A DNA stretch of 64,000 nucleotides from Diplonema japonicum (lineage: Eukaryota > Euglenozoa > Diplonemea > Diplonemida > Diplonemidae): positions 290,001 through 354,000 of the forward strand of contig OZ025702.1 in the NCBI GenBank assembly GCA_964019335.1, given 5' to 3'. The notes below the pieces were generated by a model. The model saw only the letters and a list, made by a program, of their open reading frames with translations. It was not told the DNA's origin and searched no databases. The position numbers were made by a program, and so were the translations under genes. Shown in pieces: positions 41,983 through 52,479 of this stretch (position 1 is its first letter; each line of letters begins with the position of its first letter).

Positions 41983-42057
41983 TACATGTGAGGTCTTTTA
42001 CTTTGTTCCTTTGCCTCCAAACATTATTACTTCATCACCAGGACAAAGACATACAGG

Positions 42058-43685
42058 ATGTCGCTTGCTGCGCTAGCATCACTGATCGGCAAGTCACAGC
42101 CAAAGAAAAAAAGCAACGATGGGGAACTATCTGCGTTCAACAGAGGAGAACGAGACGAAGACAGAAAGAAGAAATATATCGAGGAACAGAAGGCGAAGGA
42201 CGAGGAGAAAATGAAGAAGAGAAAGGAGTGGGCCGGGAAGGAAGAGTGGGAACAGGAAGGCGAATCGGGCAATACATGGATGCCCAAGAAAGAAGTGATA
42301 AGAAGGTTGCGAGAAAAAGGCGAACCTGCGACGCTGTTTGGAGAAGACGACGCCGACAGACGAAAGAGGCTGCACACAATGATGAGCAAGGAATTCAGTC
42401 TGGATGACCTTGCAGAAATCACTGACAAATCTCAAAGGGAGAGAATGCGAAAGGCTGCCGAAGACAACCTCCAGACCACAAAAGACAGGTTAGAACAGGG
42501 AATCTCTGCTGCTCAAGCCGAAGACGACGAACGTGAAAAGATCCAGAAAACCCTTGAAGATTACACAAACCAGCTCATAGAGAAACGGGCCGCCCTTGCT
42601 GCTATCAAGACAACAGGTAAAATGTCACACAAGAATGCATGCTTGTACACCCTTTTGTTTGTCGAGACCGCCTTCCTTGAATGGGACATCGGGAATCTTA
42701 AACGGCCACAAGAGGAGAAGAAATCCCATGCAGGGAAAAGAGAAACTGCTCGGAATCAAGAAACCCACGCCTTCATGAACCCCCTCGTGCAGGGGCTTAA
42801 GAAGGATCGACTCAACGAGGACTTCGCAGCCCCTCTGCAAAAGACCTCCTTCCACGTCATGAATAAGGAGTATGTGGATGCGATGGATTGCTACTTGGGC
42901 ATGACCATCGGAAATTCGCAATGGCCACTCGGTGTCACGCAGGTATGCCCGACTGACACAAAACCACGTTCACCAAGGTTGGGATCCACTCGCGTGTTGG
43001 ACGGGAACGCATCAGCTCCAACAAACAAGCCCAGATCCTTAATGACACTCAACGAAAGTTCATGCAGGTATTGTCCTCCAAAAATAAAGGGGTTTTGTTT
43101 GCAGAGGGTTTTAAAAAAATTCCCCGGCCGGGAATTGAACCCGGGTCATCCGCGTGACAGGCGGATATACTGACCTCTATACTACCGAGGATGACGAATA
43201 TTTTTCGTCTCAGATTTGATCACGTGTGGTACTAAGAAGCATCATGTTCTTTTTGAGTGTTCTTTTGCCCTTTTTTTTGTTCGTGTCATCTTGTGTTTGT
43301 TACACTGATTCTTTACTTTCATTGGGGAGCTCTTGGTTAATAGGAGTGGGCTGTTTCTTCTTTACATTGAAGATTGTAGATGGGGTGGTCGGTATGTCAT
43401 TGTCGTCTGCCTCCCCGGCTTTCCCTGTCCCTCGCAGGTGTGATGGGAGGTTCCTCAGCAACGATTTCTGTGGAGCCGGGAATCCATTTTGGAGGACTGT
43501 CAGCCATCGAACTTTCCTCTTCTCTGCTCTCCTGTGAGGAGTAGCATCATTTCTCCCCACTGTTTTGGGGGCTTCTTATGGAACAACTATATTTACAAAT
43601 AATACAGGGGTTCAAACGCTTGATCACGCAGATGCAGACAATGCACCCCACTGACCCTTCGAAGATGATACGTGACTACTACTAG
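42058..43685 (+). CDS. PRP18: Pre-mRNA splicing factor Prp18
   Basis: Three exons (42058-42942, 42978-43067, 43608-43685) give 350 residues. A charged N-terminal helix precedes the Prp18/Prp4-type motif EVIRRLREKGEPATLFGE (about residues 78-95). The C-terminal Prp18 domain contains YVDAMDCYLGMTIGNSQWPLGVT, which carries the conserved IGN-x-x-WP-x-GVT core, then VGIHSRVGRERISSNKQ and NDTQRKFMQ across the splice. Prp18 stabilises the Slu7-U5 interaction in the second step of splicing. The first intron is 35 bp with an AAG acceptor; the second (43068-43607) is 540 bp because it contains an antisense tRNA-Asp gene. Confidence 0.9.
43120..43191 (-). tRNA. tRNA-Asp (GUC) inside a PRP18 intron
   Basis: A 72-nt cloverleaf on the minus strand: acceptor TCCTCGG/CCGGGGA, anticodon arm TCCGC-CTGTCAC-GCGGA with GTC, T arm CCGGG-TTCAATT-CCCGG, discriminator A, then seven T. 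U33 is normal here, unlike in tRNA-Lys. Confidence 0.96.
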
Positions 43686-43747
43686 TTAATTTTCTTTCGC
43701 TTTTTCTTCTTCTTAAGCCACCAATCCATGAAAGGAGGTGATCTGCG

Positions 43748-45568
43748 ATGATTGACGAAGTGACGGTTGTGCACAAGGGTGGGTTGGTGCTGTGGAAGCA
43801 CAGTTACTCGAAGGTGAAGGGCAATCCCGTGAGCCAATTGATTAAAACGGTAATCTTGGAAGATCGAACGGGCGACGGGTGCTTCACACATGACACATAC
43901 AAGGTGGAATGGCTGCTGGAGAACGAACTCGAACTGATTTTTGTGGTTGTGTACCAGCACCTGCTAGCTTTGAATTATATCTCCGACCTCCTTGACGCCC
44001 TTAAAGGTGCATTCGTCGCGAGGTACAACGATGCGCTGGTAGGTAGGTCATTCCTGAACAACCCCTTAGCCTTCATCGACCCTGCAAGGGACTTCACAGA
44101 TGAGTTCAAGCTGTTGTTGAAAGACGTCGAGGCCGCGTCTGAAGAACTGAGGATCAGAAACAGAAAGTCAAAACAAGCACAGCCGAAAGAGGAACTGAAA
44201 GATAAACCGGAAGCTACCCTTGAACCATCATCGCCTTCATCACCGACTAGTGGAGATCGACCCTTGTCGAAAAAGGCTGAGCAAATCGCAAGGAACCGAG
44301 CAGCAAGGGAGCAAGGGGCCTCGAGGAAAAAGACGGGGGGCAAGGCTGTAAAGAAGCCGCCTCCGAAAAAAGTAGCAAGGCAAGCGTGGAACAGCACTAA
44401 CGGTGGTGTTGGTGGCGACAACTCTCCTTACATCCCTGATGACACAGACGCCGAGTCAAAACGTGTTATCGAAGTGACTCACGACCCTGTGGCCGATCCT
44501 TCTAACCTTGATGGCGACTGGGCGAAAGAAGAAAAGCCCCGTTCCCGCTTCACCAATTTCCTCCGCGACCGTTTCGGCAACCGTGAGATTGATGACCAGG
44601 ACCTCGACACCATTCTCCCCAACCTCCGCGACCAGATGACCTCGAAGAACGTGGCACAGGAAATCGCAGACTCGCTCTGCAGTTCCACACGCGCTGAGCT
44701 GACCGGCAAGAAAATTGCGAACTTCACATCTCTCTCAACGTACATCAAAGAGTCACTCACCGCATCTCTGCTCAGGTATTTCCTTATTCAACTCCTCTGT
44801 TCTTTTACAAAACCCCCCAGGATCCTATCGCCAAAGAAGGACGTCAACATCCTCCGCGACGTGGCAAAGGCGAAGGAACAAGGTATTCTGAGAAGCCCCC
44901 CCCCCCCCCCCCCCCCCCCCCCTTATTATTAAACAGGCCGACCGTACACGATTGCGTTCTGTGGTGTAAACGGTGTGGGGAAGTCAACGAACCTGTCGAA
45001 GGTCGCGTACTGGCTGAGGGGCAACGGGTTGTCGGTGTTGATCGCCGCATGCGATACGTTCAGGAGCGGAGCAGTGGAGCAGCTTAAGGTACACAGTGGG
45101 AGGATAGGCGTCCCAGTATTTGACAAGGGCTACGCAAAGGATGCGGCTGAAGTGGCGAAGGATGGGATTTATAAGGCGAAAAAAGAAGGCTTCGATGTAG
45201 TGCTTGTGGACACTGCAGGGAGAATGCAGGACAACGAACCGCTGATGAGATCGCTGGCAAAACTAATCCACATCAACAAACCGGACTTGGTGTTGTTTGT
45301 TGGGGAGGCCCTTGTTGGGAACGACGGTATAGATCAGTTGAAGAAATTTAACTACTCTCTTGTGAAGCACACCCCCCCGGGTGATGTCCCCCGTGGCATT
45401 GACGGCATCGTCCTCACCAAGTTCGACACCATCGATGACAAGGTCGGGGCTGCTGTTTCCATGGTCTACCAGTCTGGTCAGCCCATTGTTTTTGTTGGTG
45501 TAGGTCAAGACTACCAAGACCTTCGTACCCTTAACCCGAATGTTGTCGTGAGCTCTATCCTTGACTAG
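43748..45568 (+). CDS. SRPRA: Signal recognition particle receptor subunit alpha
   Basis: Three exons (43748-44775, 44821-44882, 44937-45568) give 573 residues. The N-terminal longin-like SRX domain (residues 1-120) binds the beta subunit; a charged linker with [15 protein letters not shown] follows; then the NG domain: an N-domain helix bundle, [10 protein letters not shown] (P loop), [21 protein letters not shown] and a C-terminal GQ-x-x-x-DLR. This SRP GTPase docks ribosome-SRP complexes at the ER membrane. The second intron contains a long C run just before its acceptor (44897-44922) and would be hard to count correctly, but the splice junction restores [11 protein letters not shown] exactly. 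Confidence 0.93.
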
Positions 45569-46218
45569 TATTTTTTTTTCCTTTTTTTTTTCTTTTTTTT
45601 TTTGGAGACAGGAGGGGCGGGAGGAAAAGGAGGACAAGAAAAAAAAAAGAATTCCCTCATGCATTGCACAGCATCGACCCTCGCTCTTCCCCCCCCCCCC
45701 CCCCCCCCCCCCCCCCTTCTCCTCTCCTTTTTATTTCCAGCAAAAACAAAAGAAAAATAAAAAAGTACTGTCTTGTGCAGGAGGGGGTAGAGGAACCTTT
45801 TCATGCCGAAAAAGAAGTTAGTTTCTAACCCCTCCCTTTCCTCCCAGTATTCGAGGTCCTTGCCAAGGATGTTCTTTGTGGTCTGATGGGTGTGTCTTTG
45901 TTGGGCCAGGACGCCGTTTGTCGTCTCTTCATCTTCAAAGGAGTAAGATTTCGGGTGTTTGGTTTTCTCTTTTTTTTTTATCCCCCTTTCATAGTTTCCT
46001 TTCTCAACCCCCTTTCCTCATTGGTTACCTCTTTTTTCTTTTATCTTCCCCTTTCCATCCCTCTGTTATCACCACCACGTACCCCCAAGCCCCCTCTTTC
46101 CGTCTGGGACCAAGGAGTATACCCCATCCGCTCTCACCCCCCCTTTTTTTTTTGCTCTCCCCTGTAATAGCTTATCAAAGCAAAGAGAAAAGAGAGAGAG
46201 AAAAAAAAAAAAAAAAAA
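45569..46218. other. Intergenic region with a possible unassigned exon
   Basis: T runs, a long C run (45690-45716) and pyrimidine tracts. Between a branch-like TCTAACCCC...CCCAG (45824-45849) and a GTAAGA donor-like site near 45944, one frame reads FEVLAKDVLCGLMGVSLLGQ, which looks protein-like. No convincing start exon could be joined, so no gene is called. A-rich leader precedes the next ATG. Confidence 0.3.
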
Positions 46219-47292
46219 ATGTCGATTCTGATCATGCTTCGGTGTTTGCTAACAGGCGCAGAGAAGACCATGGCGATACCAATTGGGGAGAACCTGAGGG
46301 TAGGAGACCTTCAGAACAAGGTCGGGGGGGACGCGCTTCTGATGGAGGGCGTGGAGCTGGACAGGGAAATGCTGCTGTCGGATGTAGGAATCGTGAACGA
46401 AGACGTGATAGAAGTCAGACACCGCGAGGACCCGCACGTCGAACATACAAGCACAGGGTACCCAGCCAACGACGAGTCAATGCAAAGGGCTGTGGAAGAA
46501 TGCGACCTGGAAACCATCAAACTCTTGCTTAAATGCAACATAACCCTACAATCCAAACATATCCACTTCGCGTGTAAGGAAAACATGGAAGACCTTCTGT
46601 ACCTGATACTGGAAAAAAGTGCGTGTCTTAATATGCGAAATCCTGAGGGGGAGACACCACTGATCACGGCCAGCAAACATGGCAACTTGAAGTGCATGCA
46701 ACTAATCCTCTCGAAGGACCCTATCGACACTGTGAAGTGCAACGAGGGCAAGACGTTCCTCCACTATGCCTGGAAATGGAACACCATCAACCCCATCGCG
46801 TTCAATAAGTCTCTACTTCGCGCCCAGGACAACGAAGGGAAGACCCCTCTTAGCTATGCCATCATCCACAAAAAGAGCCAGCTCCGTTACCTATTGTATA
46901 ATGATGGGTACCATTTGATAGGAGCAGACCACGATGGGAACACGGCCATGCATCTTGCATGTTTGCATGATCACGTGGCGGCCGTGAGGCTGTTTATGTC
47001 TCTATACCCGTATCCTGTTATTGCATCGCAGAATCATGACTTGAATACATCTCTCCACCTGGCTGTGTTGCACGGGCGGAAGGAATGTGTCAAAGCCTTG
47101 GTTCTCGGAAGCACTGTGCGGCCTTCGCTTACGGAGAAAAACCGTGATGGTTTGACCCCTCTTGACCTCCCAGCCAGCGAGGAGATAGAGCAGTTACTAA
47201 CAGACTTTAAAAACAAGTACCACGGCAGGCACGTTAAAGAAGATGATCGAGAAGTTCAAAAGAAGGCAGAGTGCGGGTGCATTCTCATGTAA
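46219..47292 (+). CDS. Ubiquitin-like/ankyrin-repeat protein ending in a CaaX box
   Basis: 357 residues from an ATG placed directly after an A run. Residues 1-70 have the strand pattern of a ubiquitin-like fold (MLRCLLTGAEKTMAIPI...NLRVGDLQNKVG...VELDREMLLSDVGI...VIEVRHRE). Residues 85-335 form about seven ankyrin repeats (GETPLITASKHGNLKCMQLIL, NEGKTPLSYAIIHKKSQLRYL, NTAMHLACLHDHVAAVRLFM, NTSLHLAVLHGRKECVKAL are recognisable repeat cores). The last four residues, CILM, preceded by CG, form a prenylation box, so the protein is probably lipid-anchored to a membrane. The partner is unknown. Confidence 0.75.
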   Translation: MSILIMLRCLLTGAEKTMAIPIGENLRVGDLQNKVGGDALLMEGVELDREMLLSDVGIVNEDVIEVRHREDPHVEHTSTGYPANDESMQRAVEECDLETIKLLLKCNITLQSKHIHFACKENMEDLLYLILEKSACLNMRNPEGETPLITASKHGNLKCMQLILSKDPIDTVKCNEGKTFLHYAWKWNTINPIAFNKSLLRAQDNEGKTPLSYAIIHKKSQLRYLLYNDGYHLIGADHDGNTAMHLACLHDHVAAVRLFMSLYPYPVIASQNHDLNTSLHLAVLHGRKECVKALVLGSTVRPSLTEKNRDGLTPLDLPASEEIEQLLTDFKNKYHGRHVKEDDREVQKKAECGCILM

Positions 47293-47400
47293 GTGGACGG
47301 ACACAAATTTCAGTATTTGAGTAACCTGTTTTCCCCTCTCTTGGAGAAAGAAAGAAGAAAAAAAAAAAAGAAAAAAAGAAAAGAATATCCCCCCTTCCTC

Positions 47401-47437
<37 letters not shown>

Positions 47438-47693
47438 ATTCTCCTTTGAGTATATTCACTTTCACCATTTCCCGATGCCACTGCAGTGGGATCGTTGCTA
47501 ACACCTCGAATTTAATCTCTTTTGTCGCTTCTTATTAAATTATTTTTTGGGGGTAAGAAAAAAGAGATACATTAATGTTAATTATTCACTGCAAACTCCT
47601 TCTCTTCGATGACGCGCACCCTCACGCACACCTTCACGTTCATTATACTGTGTTTTACTATTTCCAGCACCAGCAAATTCCACACAGGGAGGG
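47293..47693. other. Intergenic region with dispersed repeat E
   Basis: An A-rich then T-rich homopolymer pair (47357-47385, 47407-47436), partial repeat E (47471-47515), and a TTTCCAG acceptor-like site about 30 bp before the myosin ATG. Confidence 0.5.
47471..47515 (+). repeat. Dispersed CCGTTGCTAA repeat, partial copy E
   Basis: GATGCCACTGCAGTGGGATC followed by GTTGCTAACACCTCGAATTT. The small palindrome and the GTTGCTAAC core are kept; the 3' part has diverged. It lies 180 bp upstream of the myosin gene. Confidence 0.5.
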
Positions 47694-50600
47694 ATGGCGG
47701 GGGTGGCGAGGGATGACGAGAAACTGAACAGGGACTTATGTAAGTCAGGTGCGAAGGTCTTTTACTTCGAAGCGAACCACGCATGGGCTCTTGGGGTAGT
47801 TGAGAAAGATGACGGGAAATTGTTCACTGTGAAGGGGACGGGGTTCAACAGCACAGAAGTGGCACCGTTGGAAACCACCAAGGTCTCGGATAAGCAGATC
47901 TGGCCTGCACGAGAAGATGTTCTAGACGAAGATGTCCGCGACTTGCTAGACCTCACAGTGCTTCACGATTCAACCATCCAGAGATGCCTCTTCCTTCGGT
48001 ACATGAAAGACATGGTCTATACCAACATCGGCCAAATCGTTGTGGCACTGAACCCTTGGAACTTCAAGATCTCCTGGTACACCGACGATAACATGCCCAA
48101 GTACCTTGCCGAAGGAGAGGTCATCAAAGAGAACGTTCCCCATTCTTGGGCACAGGCGCACAACACCTACAACGACATGAAGCGTGAAGCCGAGAACCAG
48201 ACAATCCTAATCTCAGGGGAGAGTGGTGCAGGCAAGACAGAGGCTGCTAAGATCGTCATGAAATACCTCGGGTCCGTCTCATGTCTACAGGGCGCTGAAT
48301 CCGCGAAAGAGGCCGCTAGGAAGGTCGCCTTCAACATCAACCAGGCCTCGCCCATCCTCGAGGGCTTCGGGAACGCTAAGACCGTCCGCAACGACAACTC
48401 CTCGCGGTTTGGGAAGTTTATGAAGGTGCAGTTCGACGATGTTGGGTTCCTCGTTGGCGCGTACACCATCAAGTACCTTCTCGAAAAGTCGCGTATCGTG
48501 ACGGCGAACCCCAACGAAAGGGTCTACCACAGCTTCTACCTGCTTCTTAAAGGAAAAGATAAGTCCCGCTACCAGCTTTCAGATCCGAGCAATTACCACG
48601 TGAACGCCGGTGGGTGCATCGACATCCCTGGAGTGGACGACGGCGATGACTACAGGATATGCTTGGAGTCGATGACGAACTGTGGCTTCAGCGAGATGGA
48701 ACAGAACGGTGTGTGGAAATGCATTGGGGGCATACTGCACTTGCTGCAGGTTAAGTTTTCAGCGTTAGATGCCGATTCGTGCAAGATCGAGGAAGGCACA
48801 GTGGGCCTGGTCGACCTGACAGCTAACATGTGGGAGGTGAACGCAGATACACTGCGAACCGAGCTCGTGACAACAACAATGGAGACACGCGATGGGCCCG
48901 TCACGAAGAAGTTGACGACAGTGAAGGCGGCGGACAGCAGGGACGCAGTGGTGAAGGCTACCTACGACGAACTCTTTTCGTGGCAGGTGAACAAAATCAA
49001 CAAAATAACGGACTCCGGGACGGGGACGAACTTCATCGGGCTGCTTGACATCTTCGGCTTCGAAGACTTTGAGTACAACTCTTTTGAACAACTGTGCATC
49101 AACCTTGCGAACGAGACCCTTCAGAACCATTACAACACCTTCATCTTCACGAAGGACATGGAGGAGTGCAAGGCTGAGGGCGTTAACGTCACCGAGGTCA
49201 AGTGCCCAGACAACAGCCCGTGCCTTGCCATGATCGCACAAAAATCTGGCATTTTGCACGTCCTAGACGACGAGTGCTCCCTGGGGCAGGGCAGCGACGC
49301 GGGGTTCCTCGACAAGGTGCTTGACGCACACGCTTCGAACCCTTTCTTCAGCCAGAAAAAGCTTTCTAAGAATTCTTTCATCGTGCACCACTACGCAGCG
49401 TCTGTCAACTATACCGTCGAGAACTGGCTTGAGAAAAACCGAGACACCCTTAAAAAGGACATGAAGCTCATGATGCGTGCCTCACAACACTCCCTTATCG
49501 CCTCCCTCATACCAGAGCCCGATGACAACGCAAAGAAGGTCACCACAGGCGGTTTCTTTAAGCAACAGCTGGTGGAGCTCATGGCGCTCATCAACAGCAC
49601 GCAACCCCATTGGATCAGGTGCGTGAAACCGCACCCTGCGAAGAGACCCCTCATGGTGGACGGCGTGCAGACGATGACGCAGCTGGAGTCGAGCGGTGTG
49701 CTGGGTACCGTGAAGATCCGAAAGGCGGGCTTCCCTGTGCGGATTACTTACCAGAAGTTTATTGCGAGGTTCAAGTGTATCTTGGGCGGCGGACCGCCCC
49801 CGGACAGTCCTCTCAACGTGATGCAGGAGTTTTGCAAAAAAGTGGTCGCAAAGGCAGAAATCGATCCCCTAAAAGGGCAGTGCGGAAAGACGAAAATGTT
49901 CCTGAAGAACGAAGCGAACCAGCGATTAGAGGCTGTGAGGGAAGCAGCGTTGAGGACACATGTTGTGTGCTTGCACAAGCATGCGTGGACGAGGGTGTCT
50001 GAGCTAGTGGTCAGGAAGCAGAGATGGGTGTGGGGGGTCAAGAAGATACAAGAAGAGGTAAGGGACTGGCTGCAAAGAAGCATAGCAGAGCGAGCAGAGA
50101 GGGAACGACAACGCCAGGAGCTGTTGGAAACGTTAAAAAGCGTTTTGGAGCCGTTCGAAGAAGAATGGAAAGCGGCGACCAAAGAAGTTGAAGAAGAAGA
50201 AACCCGGGAATGGGAAGCATTGATGGCAGAGAACAGGGAGTTCCTTGGGACCAAGGTGGCTGAGGTGATGCGGCAGGTCACGTCCCTCGAGGAGGAAAAC
50301 CGCGCCGTGATCGAAGCCGAGGAAGAGGAAGAACGAGAAAGCTTCGAAAACACGATCGCCGCAGAAAAGACCGGGCTGATGTTCAAAGAAATCGAGTTTT
50401 TGGAAGAAAGGCTTCGCAATGACATCGAACGGGAGTGGTGGAACGCGGAACTACCGATGAAACCAGCAGAAGGCGGCCTCACCATGGAGTGGGAAGAACA
50501 ACGAGACGTAACCAGGCAAGTACTCGGGGATGAGGACAATGTGGCGCAGACGCGAGGCATGAAAGGGCTTTTAGAAGAGTTTCTAAAGATGGAAATACAG

Positions 50601-51881
50601 CTTGTGGAAGAAGACAGAGGCGACTGGTCCGAACCGTACAACAGGAACATCATAAAGAAAGAAGAGCTCACGAGGAGAAGATTCTTCAACCAACAGTTCA
50701 CCATCGGGTGGACGGAGGCCAGGCTCACAGAAGAACAAGTCTTTGAAATGATATGGCGTGCAGACGTCGCAGACACTGAAGACACACGGTTCCGATCCAT
50801 CCTCCAAGCCTTTTACACATCAACCCTCAGGCAGGTCGAGGCACCGAACACCTTCAAAGGTCTAGACTCGGAGCCCGCATGCAGAAAGCTCATTGAAAAA
50901 GAACGTCGCGACACAGTTCGCAAGCTCTATGCCGCGTGGAAGTCTCTCAAATACCAAACAGCAGAGTCGTACTCTAGAAGGTGCATCGATCAACAATGTG
51001 ACCTATCTTTCGTTGAAATCGAGAAGCGTGCCAATGTGGAGATCAGCGAGATGAGCATGCGCGACCAGGTATGCACAAAAAAACAACTGAACTTTAAAAA
51101 AAAAACCCCACCACAGTGCCGAGAGGTGTACGAGCCATTCCAGCAAAACATGAAAGAGAAGCGTGAGTTGAGGGAGAAACGGCAGTTAAAGCGGGACAGG
51201 AAAATGCGAGCGCTGCATAAACTGTGGGTGCAGGAGAATGAAAGGTTGGAACGGGAAAGGTACGGTGATACCGGACAGGACTGGCGGGATCAGAGCGAAG
51301 AATTGATCAACGTGCTGAATCGGTACAGAGAGGTGGCGGGAGGGGTGCAGGGGTATGGTGAGGAGTCTCAAATGGCGACGACGGCAACTAAAAGGAAAAT
51401 AGCTGATTTCGGCGAATACATGCGGAGGGTGGAAGAAGGTGAGGATGTTGAGATGGAAGAGTCATTCACAACCACACCGGAGACCCTGTGGGGGCACCTC
51501 AGGAGTGTTCAAGCAGAAGGCTCCCCGAGAGCCTCGCCGTCCCCTGCTCTCCCCACGCCGGTACCACCCACACCCTTAGATGTCCACCTGGGCGTTGCAG
51601 ACGGGGGATACCTCGTCAGACCGGACCTTCCCTCCCCCTCGCGAGGTAACGGTCGCCCCATGATGCCTTCCCCTCTCCCCCCCTTGCCTGTCGACACCTC
51701 CCTCCCCTTCCTCGACCAGGTCATCCAGCATGTCTCTGACATTCACGACACCGTTGCCGACGCTGACCTGTTCAGAGAAGCGATGAGGCATTCCAATGCC
51801 AGAGTTGGCCTCGGCCTTGACGCCATCCCCCAGGGGAACACTGAGCGTGTCGTTAGCTCGTTACCACCGTGGGCGCGGTAG
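47694..51881 (+). CDS. Myosin heavy chain with charged coiled-coil tail
   Basis: Two exons (47694-51068 and 51117-51881) give 1,379 residues. The 48-bp intron (GTATGC...CACAG) has no stop and is a multiple of three, so an unspliced reading would add 16 residues. An N-terminal SH3-like region precedes the motor: P loop GESGAGKTEAAK, switch I NDNSSRFGKF, switch II DIFGFEDFEYNSFEQLCIN, and the SH-helix region WIRCVKPHPAKRP. After the converter there is at most one degenerate IQ motif, then about 500 residues of highly charged Glu/Arg/Trp-rich helix and a Pro/Ser-rich end (residues ~1270-1330). No FYVE, MyTH4-FERM or WW domain is seen, and I cannot place it in a numbered class. Confidence 0.92.
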   Translation: MAGVARDDEKLNRDLCKSGAKVFYFEANHAWALGVVEKDDGKLFTVKGTGFNSTEVAPLETTKVSDKQIWPAREDVLDEDVRDLLDLTVLHDSTIQRCLFLRYMKDMVYTNIGQIVVALNPWNFKISWYTDDNMPKYLAEGEVIKENVPHSWAQAHNTYNDMKREAENQTILISGESGAGKTEAAKIVMKYLGSVSCLQGAESAKEAARKVAFNINQASPILEGFGNAKTVRNDNSSRFGKFMKVQFDDVGFLVGAYTIKYLLEKSRIVTANPNERVYHSFYLLLKGKDKSRYQLSDPSNYHVNAGGCIDIPGVDDGDDYRICLESMTNCGFSEMEQNGVWKCIGGILHLLQVKFSALDADSCKIEEGTVGLVDLTANMWEVNADTLRTELVTTTMETRDGPVTKKLTTVKAADSRDAVVKATYDELFSWQVNKINKITDSGTGTNFIGLLDIFGFEDFEYNSFEQLCINLANETLQNHYNTFIFTKDMEECKAEGVNVTEVKCPDNSPCLAMIAQKSGILHVLDDECSLGQGSDAGFLDKVLDAHASNPFFSQKKLSKNSFIVHHYAASVNYTVENWLEKNRDTLKKDMKLMMRASQHSLIASLIPEPDDNAKKVTTGGFFKQQLVELMALINSTQPHWIRCVKPHPAKRPLMVDGVQTMTQLESSGVLGTVKIRKAGFPVRITYQKFIARFKCILGGGPPPDSPLNVMQEFCKKVVAKAEIDPLKGQCGKTKMFLKNEANQRLEAVREAALRTHVVCLHKHAWTRVSELVVRKQRWVWGVKKIQEEVRDWLQRSIAERAERERQRQELLETLKSVLEPFEEEWKAATKEVEEEETREWEALMAENREFLGTKVAEVMRQVTSLEEENRAVIEAEEEEERESFENTIAAEKTGLMFKEIEFLEERLRNDIEREWWNAELPMKPAEGGLTMEWEEQRDVTRQVLGDEDNVAQTRGMKGLLEEFLKMEIQLVEEDRGDWSEPYNRNIIKKEELTRRRFFNQQFTIGWTEARLTEEQVFEMIWRADVADTEDTRFRSILQAFYTSTLRQVEAPNTFKGLDSEPACRKLIEKERRDTVRKLYAAWKSLKYQTAESYSRRCIDQQCDLSFVEIEKRANVEISEMSMRDQVCTKKQLNFKKKTPPQCREVYEPFQQNMKEKRELREKRQLKRDRKMRALHKLWVQENERLERERYGDTGQDWRDQSEELINVLNRYREVAGGVQGYGEESQMATTATKRKIADFGEYMRRVEEGEDVEMEESFTTTPETLWGHLRSVQAEGSPRASPSPALPTPVPPTPLDVHLGVADGGYLVRPDLPSPSRGNGRPMMPSPLPPLPVDTSLPFLDQVIQHVSDIHDTVADADLFREAMRHSNARVGLGLDAIPQGNTERVVSSLPPWAR

Positions 51882-52056
51882 GAGGGGGAAAAATATATGA
51901 AAAGAAAACCCCAACACCTCCCCCTTATCCTTCTATATCCTAACAAATGTTGTAGCTGTATAGCAATACCCTCCTTCTTGTGTTTATTTCTTTTTTGTTC
52001 TTCAGTATAGTATTGTGTTTCTACCCGTGTCCAATGTTTACCCAAGTGGTGGCAAC

Positions 52057-52326
52057 ATGGAGGTTAGCAAAAGAGGCGTCCTCGAGGTGAGGGGTCCGAT
52101 GACTCTGCGGTGGGCGGTGAAGGAGTGGCGTGTGGTGGGGACAACCCTCTGCGACGCTCGAACGGAGATCGACCTTCGGACCTGCAAGCTAGAGGCGTCT
52201 ATAGGGGATGTTGACTTCACCGTCACCTCGCAAGACGGGTGCGTGCAGAGGATGTTCAAGACTGAGCTACCCTACGAAGCAGCTGAGTGGGTGCAATGCA
52301 TACGGAATATCCAAGGCAGGCGTTGA
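52057..52326 (+). CDS. Small PH-domain-like protein (89 aa)
   Basis: Starts at ATG 52057; the frame is open further upstream but only from a non-ATG codon. Almost the whole chain fits a pleckstrin-homology fold: KRGVLEVRG and TLRWAVKEWRVVGTTL as the first strands, DLRTCKLEASIGDVDFTVTS in the middle, and a C-terminal helix ending YEAAEWVQCIRNIQ with the invariant PH Trp. At under 90 residues it is a minimal PH module lacking partner domains. Possibly a lipid or protein docking unit. It follows myosin by 175 bp. Confidence 0.6.
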   Translation: MEVSKRGVLEVRGPMTLRWAVKEWRVVGTTLCDARTEIDLRTCKLEASIGDVDFTVTSQDGCVQRMFKTELPYEAAEWVQCIRNIQGRR

Positions 52327-52387
52327 CACGGTGCCTTTGGACATCCCCCCTTTTTTGAATAAGTCAAATAAGTGACTCTACTCAATA

Positions 52388-52418
<31 letters not shown>

Positions 52419-52479
52419 ACAAAAAAAAATTGAAGAAACAAGGGAAAAAAAAAAAAAAAAAAAAAAAAAGAAACAAAAA

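Noticed and set aside
45804-46200. Small spliced gene beginning ATGCCGAAAAAGAAG and continuing through FEVLAKDVLCGLMG
   Set aside because: The only donor that fits would make a 31-bp intron and puts the protein-like exon in the wrong frame from that ATG; no start could be justified.
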